From contig NZ_CALIIU010000055.1 in NCBI RefSeq assembly GCF_938017775.1, forward strand, positions 1-32,101: a stretch of 32,101 nt of DNA, given 5' to 3'. Positions 1-8,303 of this stretch are shown here, piece after piece (position 1 is the stretch's first letter; every line of letters starts with the position of its first letter). Both the position numbers and the translations under genes were made by a program. The DNA is from an uncultured Campylobacter sp. Lineage in GTDB: Bacteria > Campylobacterota > Campylobacteria > Campylobacterales > Campylobacteraceae. The notes beneath the pieces are model-generated. The model was not told the origin of the DNA, ran no database searches, and saw nothing but the letters and a program-made list of their open reading frames with translations.

Positions 1-291
1 GGCCTTATCTGCATCGCTAAATAAAAGCAGGGCATATTTTTTATACTTCAGCCTATTTAGGCAGACGAGTATATTTATCGCAGATAGCGCGAGCATGCAT
101 AAAAACGACATTATGGGCGCATTATGTACAAACGTAAGAAACACGATGATATAAATGAGAAAGGTCAAAAGTGTCCCGAAAAACAGATATCTACAAAAGC
201 GGAATCTATCGTAGCTTTTTAAAATTTCTTGCGGAATTTGGCTGATGTCCGCGGGGATTTTGTCTTTTTGCGTTTTTACCGCCTTTCTCGG
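1..291 (-). CDS. Partial unknown membrane protein, running off the window edge
   Basis: A minus-strand frame is open from 291 to base 1 (97 codons) and continues beyond the window. It encodes a polar N-terminus (..KTQKDKIPADISQIPQ..), then two hydrophobic segments of about 20 residues (YLFFGTLLTFLIYIIVFLTF and MSFLCMLALSAINILVCL) separated by a short loop, then a basic stretch. This looks like a two-pass inner-membrane protein. I do not recognise the family. A stop codon lies at 292-294 and there is no ATG, GTG or TTG before the first membrane segment, so the true start is unclear. The gene may use an unusual start or be damaged at its 5' end. Confidence 0.45.
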
Positions 292-342
292 TTATTTTAG
301 CTCAAATTTTGCTTTTTTACTCCGTAGCGTTTTAAATTTAAT

Positions 343-373
343 GAAGCAAGCTTTTTTGACTTGCTTCTTTTTT
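343..373 (+). terminator. Hairpin with T-run
   Basis: GAAGCAAG (343-350) and CTTGCTTC (360-367) form a perfect 8-bp stem with a 9-nt loop, followed by six Ts (368-373). The T-run fits termination of plus-strand transcripts, yet no plus-strand gene lies upstream. It may act weakly on the minus-strand gene pair ending at 539. The rest of 292-538 shows nothing recognisable. Confidence 0.4.
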
Positions 374-538
374 AGCGGACAAGCGATCCCGATTTCACAT
401 TAAATTTTAAAAGCGAATACTTACCGGCTCTTGCAATTTTATCGATAAAATTTTTGGCAGGCTAAATTTACGCTTCATTTCTAGCTAAATTGAGCTTCAA
501 AATTTATCCTGCTTCATTCATAAAATAAGGCAACTAAG

Positions 539-1349
539 CTAAAGCTCATTCGTTTTATCCACCCGCACGAACGCCCAGTGCATAAAATCCTGCTGCTCAT
601 CGCACTTGCCGTCGTTAAAATACTCCGCCAGGCGTGCTTCCTCTGCACTGCTTATCTCGCCGCCGAGCATCCAGCGTATTCTTTGGACGAACTCCTCCGC
701 GCTGCTCGGTGCGCCGCCGTGGCACGGGGCTTTGATATAGCTGAGGCTCGGCAAATAGCCCATTTGAAACAGGATGTTTAAAAGATAAACGAAGCCTGGC
801 TTTTGCTCCACTTCGCGCCTTATCGCATCCAAAATATCCCCGTCCACGAAGCTGCCGCCCACTTTAAACGTAATATAAAGCGATTTTTTTAGTCTTTGAA
901 AGAAGCTTTTTAAGCGCGGCTTTTAGATCGTCCACCTCAAGGCAGCGCGAGGCAAAAACCACGTCGCACGCGGGTACGTCAGACCAATCGTCCTCGAAGG
1001 CTTTTTGCGCAAATTTTGCGTTTTTTACGCCGTAAATTTGAGCGTTCTCGCGGGCGAATTCCAGCATTTTGGGCGAAAAATCATAGCCGTAAATTTTATC
1101 CACCTTTTCCGCTGCCAGCACGCTTAACGCGCCCGCTCCGCACGCGAAATCAAGCAGCGTAGAAACGCCAGCAAAATCGACCTTGTCTATAAACTCGCGC
1201 GCGTAGGCGCTTTTCATCACGCCTTCGTTGAAGCTGGGCGCCTTTTTGTCCCAATGCTCTGCCAGTTTTTTGCCGAATAAGCTTTTTGCCTTTTGCGCCT
1301 TATAAAGCGCATCAAAGTCGATTTCGTCGTAGTTTGAAGGTAAAATCAC
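539..1349 (-). pseudogene. SAM-dependent methyltransferase split by a one-base frameshift
   Basis: Two adjacent frames together make one class I methyltransferase of about 268 residues. The first part (1349-864, GTG start) carries the SAM-binding glycine motif LLDFACGAGALSVLA and the following acidic YGYDFS segment. The second part (862-539) begins VGGSFVDGDIL and supplies the C-terminal region. At the junction the coding strand reads TAC GTT TAA AGT. Removing one T gives TAC GTT AAA GTG GGC, restoring YYVKVGGSF, so an extra T in a TTT run is the likely lesion. The start overlaps the stop of the preceding ABC ATPase remnant, implying one operon. The substrate is unknown; similar genes sit beside iron-siderophore transporters. 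It could be a real mutation or a sequencing error. Confidence 0.75.
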
Positions 1350-1710
1350 AATCTATCCTCGTATCTTTCGTAGTTTATGCTGTAAATTTTATCGATATTT
1401 TCGGCATTTATGAGCTGCTTGCTGCGCCCGAAGGCTAAAATTTCGCCGTCTTTTATAAACAGCGTCAAATTTGAAACGAACTTCGCGTGGCGCGGGTAGT
1501 GCGTAGTCTGCACGAAGGTATAGCCCTCATCCCCCAGCGCTTTTATCATCTCTAGTAGCTTGATCTGATTGCCAAAATCCAGCCCGTTGGTCGGCTCGTC
1601 CATAAAGATCAATTTCGCGCCCTGAACCAGCGTGCGCGCGATATACGCCAGCTGCCGCCACTTGAAATTTCGCCTTTTAAGATTCTGTCTTTATATGGAT
1701 TGCGCTTAGA
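1346..1710 (-). pseudogene. Remnant of an ABC transporter ATPase (FepC/FecE-like)
   Basis: The intact part encodes the C-terminal half of an iron/siderophore-type ATPase: RQLAYIARTLVQGAK, Walker B LIFMDEPTNGLD, the H-loop VQTTHYPRHAK, and a C-terminal KDGEILAFG segment. Walker A and the N-terminal domain are missing. Immediately upstream, another frame reads NPYKDRILKGEISSGG (about 1701-1654), which resembles a mid-domain piece running into an LSGGQ-type signature, so the frame seems broken inside the signature motif. Further upstream is AT-rich spacer. The gene is a 5'-truncated remnant and cannot hydrolyse ATP alone. It probably once energised an iron-complex importer whose other subunits are not in this window. 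Confidence 0.7.
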
Positions 1711-1955
1711 ATTTTATATCGTCGCGTTTTTGAAATTTGCGTCGTTGCGAATAAATTTTATCGAGGTTTAAAATTTGATGCTGCGTTGTTGCGCTGCGTA
1801 AAATTTCAATAACGCGCTAAATTTTAAGTAGCACGTAAAATCAAGCATTGCGCTAATTCAAGTTACGCGCCGAATTTAGCTCACGCGGCAAATTAAGCGC
1901 GCCATCTAAAAGCGGTATAAAATTCACTCGCGCGATAAAGTCCGTTCCTCGAGGC
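1711..1955. other. AT-rich spacer
   Basis: No gene is visible between the ABC remnant and the yggS stop. The stretch alternates AAATTT/AAAATTT motifs with short GCGC-containing segments, like the other spacers here. No convincing terminator is seen. Confidence 0.4.
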
Positions 1956-2594
1956 CTAGGCGTATAAAATTCTACCCAGGCGGATCATGTTCGAGCCGCA
2001 TTTGATCGCGAGCTCAAAATCATCACTCATCCCCATCGAGCAGATCCGCGCGCCATGCGGCACGAGCGCGTCGAAAATCTCGCGGCTTGCCTCGAAGCTT
2101 CGCGCGATCTGCGCGGGCTCGCTCACATGCGCTCCGATGCTCATCACGCCGATTAAATTTAGATTTTTGCACTCTTGTTTGATGCGCAAAAACTCCTCCA
2201 CCGCGCGGTTTTTATCGAGCCCCGTTTTGGAGCTCTCGCCCGCGGCGTTGATCTCCAGCAGCGTATCTAGCGGATAAGTTAGCCGCTTATTTACGGCAAG
2301 CGCGAGTTCATAGGAGTTGCAACTCTGCCACAGCGTCGGGCGCAGAGCGATGAGCTGATTGATTTTGTTGCTTTGCAGCGTGCCAATGAAGTGCCACTTT
2401 AGCGGCAGTTCACGCAGTAGTTCGCTTTTGCGCTTTAGCTCCTGCACTCTGTTTTCGCCAAACGCGATCTGTCCTTGTGAATACAGCTCGCGCACCTCAT
2501 CCGTGCCTACGTTTTTACTCACAGCGACGAGCTGCACCTCGCCTGCGCCTGCTTTTGCAGCCTCAATGCGCTTTAAAATTTCATCCAGTCTCAT
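1956..2594 (-). CDS. yggS: PLP homeostasis protein (YggS/PLPBP family)
   Basis: A 212-residue protein of the family that binds pyridoxal 5'-phosphate without known catalysis and buffers vitamin B6 and amino-acid pools in the cytoplasm. The PLP lysine is Lys27 in VAVSKN. Other family blocks follow in order: FGENRVQEL, KWHFIGTLQSNK, LLEINAAGESSKTG, GVMSIGA and the phosphate-binding SMGMSDDFELAIKCGSNMIRLG near the C-terminus. Length is normal, slightly short. The ATG overlaps the rseP stop by four bases, so it is probably translationally coupled as the last gene of the pyrD-to-yggS unit. Confidence 0.93.
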   Translation of the reverse strand: MRLDEILKRIEAAKAGAGEVQLVAVSKNVGTDEVRELYSQGQIAFGENRVQELKRKSELLRELPLKWHFIGTLQSNKINQLIALRPTLWQSCNSYELALAVNKRLTYPLDTLLEINAAGESSKTGLDKNRAVEEFLRIKQECKNLNLIGVMSIGAHVSEPAQIARSFEASREIFDALVPHGARICSMGMSDDFELAIKCGSNMIRLGRILYA

Positions 2595-3706
2595 TTGTAA
2601 AATCCCAAAATTCTAGCGAAATCATTCAGCACCGTAAATATCATCAAAAGCGCTAAAATCCCCATACCTACGTAGCTGGCACCAACGAACACCCGTTTTG
2701 GCACGGGGCGGCGGAAGATGAGCTCAAAGAGATTAAACGCGATGTGCCCGCCGTCGAGTGCTGGGATCGGAAAGAGGTTGATAAGCCCTAAATTTACCGA
2801 TATTAGCGCCACGAGCGCGAGCAAGACCGCCGCGCCGTAATCGACCGCTTTTGAGGTGATGTCCGTAATGGCGACGATGCCGCCCATCTCCTTGGGCGAA
2901 ACGACGCCGCTGGCGAGCTTTTCTAGACCCACCAAGATGAGCTTTGACGCTTCCACCGTCTGATCCCACGCGAAGCTAAGAGAGCTTGCGCCCTTGTGAT
3001 ATAGCGTCACGGTCGCGTTGTAATCGGGTGAAATGCCGATGAGCGGCACTCTGATGCTCTCGCGCCAGATGGTTTTTTTCTCGCCGAGCTTCGGCGTGAG
3101 CTGCAGGCTCAGCCGCTCGCCACCGCGCATGATTTCTAAGCTTAGAGGTGTGGCGGTTACCTGCTTTGAGATGTCGTCCCACTCGCGGATCTGCTTGCCG
3201 TCGATTGATAAAATTTCATCGTTTAGCATTAGTCCTGCGCTTGCCGCGGCGGAATTTGGCGAGATTTTGCCGACCTTGGGCGCTAGCTTTTCGACGCCGA
3301 TGTAGCCCAGCGCGATGTAGATCAAAAACGCAAGCAGTAGGTTGAAAAACGGCCCCGCAAAAAGTATGATTATGCGCGCGATCGGGCCTTTGGAGTTGTA
3401 GCTGTCGGGGTCCGCGCTTACTGCGGCGGGATCCAGATCCTCCTGCCCCTTAAGACTTACGTAGCCCCCCAGAGGGATCGCGCTGATGGCGTACTGCGTC
3501 GCGCCGATGCGCTTAGTAAAGACCTTCTCGCCGAAGCCCACGCTAAAGACGTTCACCCCCACGCCCAGCGCCCGCGCCGCCAAAAAATGCCCCAACTCGT
3601 GGAAAAAGATGAGGAAGCTGATCGCCAGCACCGTGACCATAAAATTTATCGAGTAAAAATAAAATCCGACCGCCAGGATCGCGAGCGTTAAAATTATGCT
3701 TTTCAA
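2591..3706 (-). CDS. rseP: Site-2 intramembrane zinc metalloprotease RseP
   Basis: A 371-residue integral membrane protease that cleaves transmembrane substrates within the inner membrane, typically anti-sigma factors or signal peptides. The zinc site HELGH is at residues 36-40. The second catalytic block NLFPIPALDGGH places Asp318 as the third ligand. A PDZ domain lies at about 143-205 (VGKISPNSAAASAGLMLNDEI). The start is TTG at 3706, preceded by AAAGG at suitable spacing, and the N-terminal hydrophobic segment fits. In Campylobacter this gene usually follows pgsA directly; here the restriction-modification island separates them, so it may now depend on read-through or on a promoter in 3707-3834. 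It is followed by yggS with a 4-bp overlap. Confidence 0.95.
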   Translation of the reverse strand: MKSIILTLAILAVGFYFYSINFMVTVLAISFLIFFHELGHFLAARALGVGVNVFSVGFGEKVFTKRIGATQYAISAIPLGGYVSLKGQEDLDPAAVSADPDSYNSKGPIARIIILFAGPFFNLLLAFLIYIALGYIGVEKLAPKVGKISPNSAAASAGLMLNDEILSIDGKQIREWDDISKQVTATPLSLEIMRGGERLSLQLTPKLGEKKTIWRESIRVPLIGISPDYNATVTLYHKGASSLSFAWDQTVEASKLILVGLEKLASGVVSPKEMGGIVAITDITSKAVDYGAAVLLALVALISVNLGLINLFPIPALDGGHIAFNLFELIFRRPVPKRVFVGASYVGMGILALLMIFTVLNDFARILGFYK

Positions 3707-3731
3707 ATTTCAGACCTTTGTAAAAAATGGG

Positions 3732-3767
3732 CTAAGCTTACTATGATTTTGTAAATTTTAAGCTTAG
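3732..3767. repeat. Inverted repeat upstream of rseP
   Basis: CTAAGCTTA (3732-3740) and TAAGCTTAG (3759-3767) are perfect 9-bp inverted arms around an 18-nt AT-rich centre, just upstream of the rseP start. It could be an operator, part of the rseP leader, or a scar at the island edge. Confidence 0.45.
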
Positions 3768-3834
3768 AAAAGAGATTGTCTAAAAGCATAGTGGTATAAG
3801 CATGCTTTAATAAAATATATAAATTTAAAATTTT

Positions 3835-3978
3835 TTATTTCGCAATATCAGCAAGACGCAGGTAATAATCAATTAATTTTTGTGAATCAATCTCAATTTG
3901 TAAACCTCTTAAACCTCCACTCACCAAGATTGTTTTATTATCTAGTGCAGATTTATGAATAAAAACTGTATGTGCCAT
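3835..3978 (-). pseudogene. ybaK: C-terminal fragment of YbaK-type Cys-tRNA(Pro) deacylase
   Basis: A short frame (47 residues) begins MAHTVFIHKSALDNKTILVS, continues through GGLRGLQIEI, and ends RLADIAK. It aligns by eye with the last third of E. coli YbaK, which has [26 protein letters not shown] and ends KFADIARRD. YbaK removes cysteine mischarged on tRNA-Pro. The N-terminal two thirds, including the catalytic region, are absent. The fragment overlaps the end of the second TRD in another frame, so it marks a recombination junction near 3975-3990. It is AT-rich like the island genes and was probably acquired with them. Confidence 0.72.
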
Positions 3979-4444
3979 TGACCGGGAGCGCAATTTTTTC
4001 CTTTTTTAAAGCAGTTTGAGAGCACATTTGATTAAAAGAATAACGATCTCCAAAGGACTTATTTAAAATAGATACTATGAAAAATCCAATATTTTGATTA
4101 AGTTCAAATTTTGGTTTTAAAATATTTATACGACCATGGGATACTGCATAAAAATTTTTTGGCTGATAAAAACATTTCCCAAACATATCTACACTTAAAG
4201 AATTACCATCGAATTTTTCACTTAGCTCATCACAATTTTGCACATACGCAACTATCCCATTATTAAAATTCCCAGAGCTTATTAAAGGATTGTTTCCACT
4301 TTGAAGTCTTTTAGCTTGTAAATCACCTTTGGCTAGCAGAATTTCAAACAAATTTGCAAGTTCAAATTCATCCCATTTGCAATTAAGTTTACCAAAAAGA
4401 CTTGCAGCTATTCGCATGATAGCCTCTTGGATATAATTTGCCAA
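3953..4444 (-). CDS. Second TRD half of the specificity subunit, currently out of frame
   Basis: The frame encodes a target-recognition domain similar in layout to the first half: NSLSVDMFGKCFYQ mirrors NSITIDIFGNCFYR, and FNQMCSQTALKKEKIALPV mirrors the end of TRD1. The displayed start is a TTG at 4444 with no good ribosome site, but the same frame is open upstream without a stop (NNSPNGDVFITNSH..) into the GA repeat, so it is really the downstream half of the split gene. Normally another conserved helix would follow IALPV. Here the sequence ends NGTYSFYS, which is ybaK DNA read in the wrong frame. As sequenced it is probably not translated efficiently. It would be fused to TRD1 if the GA tract changed by +1 or -2 units. 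Confidence 0.75.
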   Translation of the reverse strand: MANYIQEAIMRIAASLFGKLNCKWDEFELANLFEILLAKGDLQAKRLQSGNNPLISSGNFNNGIVAYVQNCDELSEKFDGNSLSVDMFGKCFYQPKNFYAVSHGRINILKPKFELNQNIGFFIVSILNKSFGDRYSFNQMCSQTALKKEKIALPVNGTYSFYS

Positions 4445-4481
4445 ATGTGAATTCGTAATAAAAACATCGCCGTTAGGCGAA

Positions 4482-5024
<543 letters not shown>

Positions 5025-5025
5025 T

Positions 5026-6816
5026 TTAAACCTTAATCTTTATCTCGTCATCGTCTAAATTTATCTCACTTCCATATAAAACGCTATCCAAAATAGTTTT
5101 TTCAAACTCCTTTTTATCGATACCGTTTTCAAAAAGCATATAATCAAGCACGACTTTTTTAAAATCTTGCTCGGTTATCTCAAATTTAGGCTCGGGCATT
5201 TTATACTGCAAGCTCTCATTCGGCTTTATCCACTGGCAGCTTTCATCGCCGCCTTGTTTATATATTACATCTACCCAGTAATCTTCAAGTTCTTGCCATT
5301 TGCCTTTTAAGTCATGACGTCCTTGATTTTTAACGGTTTCTAACCCGTCTTCTTTTATATAGCAACCGAAAATTTCTTTATTTCCTTGTGGTTCGTGCGC
5401 TTTAAATATAAAAATCGATGTTTCGTTTGCGCCTTTCATACGAGCAAACACTTCTTTCGGGAGGTTAATGATTTTCAAAAGAGAATGTTTTTTGAGCCAT
5501 TTTAAAACTTGCTTTTTGCCGACTTCTAGTTTATTACTCGGTAATAAAAATGCGCAAATTGCACCATCTTCGACATTATCAAGTACATTTTTTACTATTT
5601 TTAAGCAGCCAAATTTATTTTCATAAGGTGGATTCATCAAAACTTTTGTGATGTTTTTATTTTTTATCCATTCGCAGGCCGCCTCGCTTCTAGCATCGTC
5701 ATGAGTTAAATTGGTTTTTCCGTCTTTATGAATTAACATATTTGCGCAAGCTAGAGCAAATAGCTCTTTATCAAATTCTATTCCAAAAAGTCTATCATTT
5801 TGTATAATCTTAACCGCGCTTTCATTGAAATTTCCACCGACTTCGTTTATCATATTATTCATAGCTTTTACTAAAAATGCACCACTACCGCAGCATGCGT
5901 CTAAAATTTTATCTTTGTAGCTGACGTTTGCGATACGATACATTAGGCTTGTAATATGATCCGGTGTAAAAACTTGACCCGCTTCGCTCTTGCCCTTATA
6001 GCGAGTAAATTCGTTAAAGAAAATTCCCATAACGTCTTCACCGTTCCAAGCGTCGGTTTTGATATAGCCCGAAATGGCGATAACATCATCTATGAAGCCG
6101 TCTATTGCTTTTTGATTTTTTGTGTAGTTGAAACTAATTAAATTAAACTGCTCTTTTATGATGTCTAGTTTTAAATTCAATGCCTTTTGCTCACTATACG
6201 AGCTTTCAAGAGTTTTTATGATCTCGCTTTGCAGAGTTGCGAAATCGCGTCCTTTAAGACCGGCTAAATTTGCGCCTTTTCTATCGGCCACCAAAGCACA
6301 AGCTGTAAAAATCATCCTATGCTTTAGGTTGTTGATGCCAAAATTTATATGTAGGTTATCATTTATTGATTTAGTACATGAGTAAATTTTAGGCTTATCT
6401 ATACTGCTCTGAGTAAATAGCTTAAGATAGTAATCTTTGCTAAAAAGCTCACTATCTTCTCTATAAAATTTATCGTTTTTATAAATTATTGCTTCGTTGC
6501 CATTATATAAAATACCTATTACTCGATTGTATTTGCTTCTTGTTATGTTTATATATTCTTGAAGTTGCGGTAAATTTTGATCCAGATTTGAATTTGGCTC
6601 ATAGGCTTTGGTCTCTAAAATTATGGCAACTTCATTTATATCGTGCGGAAAATACCAACCGTCGGGCTTTTTATTAACCCCGCTAAAACCAAGTTCATTA
6701 AACGTAGTTATTTGTCCGACACCACTTTTGGCGTATTTTGAATCTTGAAATTTTAGTAACGCTCCAGCATTTTGCCTAATCACATCTTCGCTAACTCTCA
6801 AAGTCCCATACATCAT
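5026..6816 (-). CDS. BcgI-like restriction nuclease-N6-adenine methylase fusion
   Basis: A 596-residue protein. The N-terminus has a PD-(D/E)xK-like arrangement, PDG at 51-53 and ILETKA with Glu68 and Lys70, as in the nuclease domain of BcgIA-type enzymes. A helical linker follows, then a gamma-class N6-adenine methylase: QVFTP (281-285), SAM motif DACCGSGAF (306-314) and catalytic NPPY (395-398). The C-terminal 150 residues probably contact the specificity subunit. BcgIA is about 637 residues, so length fits. The reader gene follows after one base. Start at the ATG pair at 6816, with AAGGA upstream. The gene is clearly AT-richer than its neighbours, pointing to horizontal transfer. An HsdM with degenerate nuclease motifs is the alternative. 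Confidence 0.88.
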   Translation of the reverse strand: MMYGTLRVSEDVIRQNAGALLKFQDSKYAKSGVGQITTFNELGFSGVNKKPDGWYFPHDINEVAIILETKAYEPNSNLDQNLPQLQEYINITRSKYNRVIGILYNGNEAIIYKNDKFYREDSELFSKDYYLKLFTQSSIDKPKIYSCTKSINDNLHINFGINNLKHRMIFTACALVADRKGANLAGLKGRDFATLQSEIIKTLESSYSEQKALNLKLDIIKEQFNLISFNYTKNQKAIDGFIDDVIAISGYIKTDAWNGEDVMGIFFNEFTRYKGKSEAGQVFTPDHITSLMYRIANVSYKDKILDACCGSGAFLVKAMNNMINEVGGNFNESAVKIIQNDRLFGIEFDKELFALACANMLIHKDGKTNLTHDDARSEAACEWIKNKNITKVLMNPPYENKFGCLKIVKNVLDNVEDGAICAFLLPSNKLEVGKKQVLKWLKKHSLLKIINLPKEVFARMKGANETSIFIFKAHEPQGNKEIFGCYIKEDGLETVKNQGRHDLKGKWQELEDYWVDVIYKQGGDESCQWIKPNESLQYKMPEPKFEITEQDFKKVVLDYMLFENGIDKKEFEKTILDSVLYGSEINLDDDEIKIKV

Positions 6817-6933
6817 AACAATTTTCCTTAATTTTGCCTATATATTACTATTAATCTAATGAGCGGCACGTAGATTTTTATCCTACATACACCCAAGGAT
6901 AAGATCGCATAATTTGCGATTCAGTATATCTCA

Positions 6934-6967
6934 TTTGGTTTAAATTTTATGCCAAATTTAAACCAAA
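6934..6967. repeat. 14-bp perfect hairpin just downstream of pgsA
   Basis: TTTGGTTTAAATTT (6934-6947) and AAATTTAAACCAAA (6954-6967) are perfect arms around TATGCC. It sits three bases beyond the pgsA stop and upstream of the methylase gene. No strong T-run follows on the minus strand, so it may be an RNA-stabilising or weak terminating hairpin, or mark the island edge. A second inverted repeat, ATCGCA/TGCGAT, lies at 6904-6920, and a third, TTATCC/GGATAA, at 6878-6902. Confidence 0.7.
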
Positions 6968-6969
6968 TT

Positions 6970-7524
6970 TTAACTCTTTTTCGTAGCCTTAGCATATGCC
7001 GCGACGTATTCAAAGCCCGAATATAGTGTCAGTGCGACCGCTATCCAGAGTAGGGCGTTTGCATAGGGCCACTGCATCGTTAGCCAGCCGATAGCGATCA
7101 TCTGAAAGACCGTTTTTACCTTGCCCGCCATCGACGCGGCGACCTCTACGCCGTCGCCCGCCATCGCCACGCGAAGACCAGTGATAAAAAACTCGCGGAT
7201 TAGGATCAGATAGATCGCCCACGGACTGGCGCGCCCGATAAACATAAGCCCCAAAAAGCCCGCAAGCGTAAGCATCTTATCGGCGAGCGGATCGATGATG
7301 GCGCCAAGTCTCGTTTTTTGGTTCCAAGAGCGCGCGATGTATCCGTCGAAAAAGTCCGTGACGGAGGCGATGACGAAGACTAGCGCGGCGAAATAATCAA
7401 TCCAGCTGACGTGCACCGAGCCCACCATGCCGCCGTTCGCATGGCCTGCTAGTAAGATCAGCCAGAAAAACAGCGGCGCCAGCGCAACGCGAAAGCTCGC
7501 TAAAATATTGGGTAAATTTAGCAT
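6970..7524 (-). CDS. pgsA: CDP-diacylglycerol-glycerol-3-phosphate phosphatidyltransferase
   Basis: A 184-residue multi-pass inner-membrane enzyme that transfers a phosphatidyl group from CDP-diacylglycerol to glycerol 3-phosphate, the committed step to phosphatidylglycerol. The CDP-alcohol phosphatidyltransferase signature D-x2-DG-x2-AR-x8-G-x3-D-x3-D is complete: Asp57, Asp60, Gly61, Ala64, Arg65, Gly74, Asp78 and Asp82. Hydrophobic segments occupy about 10-26, 44-56, 84-102 and 150-175. Its ATG overlaps the stop of the reductase gene (TAATG), indicating translational coupling. In relatives rseP follows it directly; here the restriction-modification island intervenes. Confidence 0.95.
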   Translation of the reverse strand: MLNLPNILASFRVALAPLFFWLILLAGHANGGMVGSVHVSWIDYFAALVFVIASVTDFFDGYIARSWNQKTRLGAIIDPLADKMLTLAGFLGLMFIGRASPWAIYLILIREFFITGLRVAMAGDGVEVAASMAGKVKTVFQMIAIGWLTMQWPYANALLWIAVALTLYSGFEYVAAYAKATKKS

Positions 7525-8303
7525 TATTTAAAGGTCGTTCCGCCGTCGACGATGAAGGTGTGCCCCGTCACCCAGCTAGCCTTGCTCGAGCATAGAAATA
7601 AACATGCTCCCGCCAGATCCTCCGGCTGCCCCATGCGTCCCAGCGGGCTAAGCTCGGCGGTTTTATCGCGTACCTCTTCGTAGTTGGTAAAGGCCCGCAG
7701 CGCATCCGTTTCGATCGGTCCCCCGCTTACTACGTTTACGCGGATGTTTTTCTCACCGAGTTCGGTTGCGGCGTAGCGTGCCATCGCTTCGACGGCGGCT
7801 TTCGCCGTGCCGTGACCCGCGTAGTTTTCGATATAGACTAAATTTCCCGTGGAGCTAAGCGAGATGATCGAGCCGCCGCCTACCGCTTCCATACGCTTTG
7901 CGGCTTCTTGCGCGCCCACGACGAAGGCATTTACCGTCGCGGTAAAGATATTATTGATGCCGCGCGGCTTTAGCCTCATAAATTTAGTATATCCACCCGC
8001 GACTGCGCGACCCGAGATGATGGCGTTTGAGATGAAAAAATCCACTCGCGCAAAATCCTCGTCGATCTTGGCAAAGAGCTCCTTGTAGGTCTCTGGCTCT
8101 AAGATATTGAGCGCGTAAGCGCGCGCCTTGATGCCGTAAGCCTTCTCAAGATCGGCTGCTTGCGAAGTCGCTAGCTCCTCGTTGGAATTATACGTAAAAG
8201 CGATATTTGCCCCTGCAGCTGCGAATTCCAAAACTATCGCCCTGCCTATGCCTCTCGTGCCGCCGCTGATAACTAGCGTTTTTCCTTTAAATTCGTTCGT
8301 CAA
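7524..8303 (-). CDS. SDR oxidoreductase, FabL-like (possible enoyl-ACP reductase)
   Basis: A 259-residue Rossmann-fold reductase. The cofactor motif is SGGTRGIG (13-20). The active site has Ser150/151 and Tyr161 with Lys168, a Y-x6-K spacing typical of enoyl-ACP reductases (FabI/FabL) rather than the Y-x3-K of FabG. Blocks such as NYAGHGTAKAAVEAMARY and NVVSGGPIETDALRAF strongly recall Bacillus FabL, and the C-terminus VDGGTTFK is SDR-typical. It may therefore reduce enoyl-ACP in fatty-acid elongation and could influence triclosan sensitivity; substrate is inferred. The TTG start at 8303 is immediately beside the dapA stop, and the gene runs into pgsA with overlap, linking it to membrane-lipid synthesis. 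Confidence 0.85.
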   Translation of the reverse strand: MTNEFKGKTLVISGGTRGIGRAIVLEFAAAGANIAFTYNSNEELATSQAADLEKAYGIKARAYALNILEPETYKELFAKIDEDFARVDFFISNAIISGRAVAGGYTKFMRLKPRGINNIFTATVNAFVVGAQEAAKRMEAVGGGSIISLSSTGNLVYIENYAGHGTAKAAVEAMARYAATELGEKNIRVNVVSGGPIETDALRAFTNYEEVRDKTAELSPLGRMGQPEDLAGACLFLCSSKASWVTGHTFIVDGGTTFK

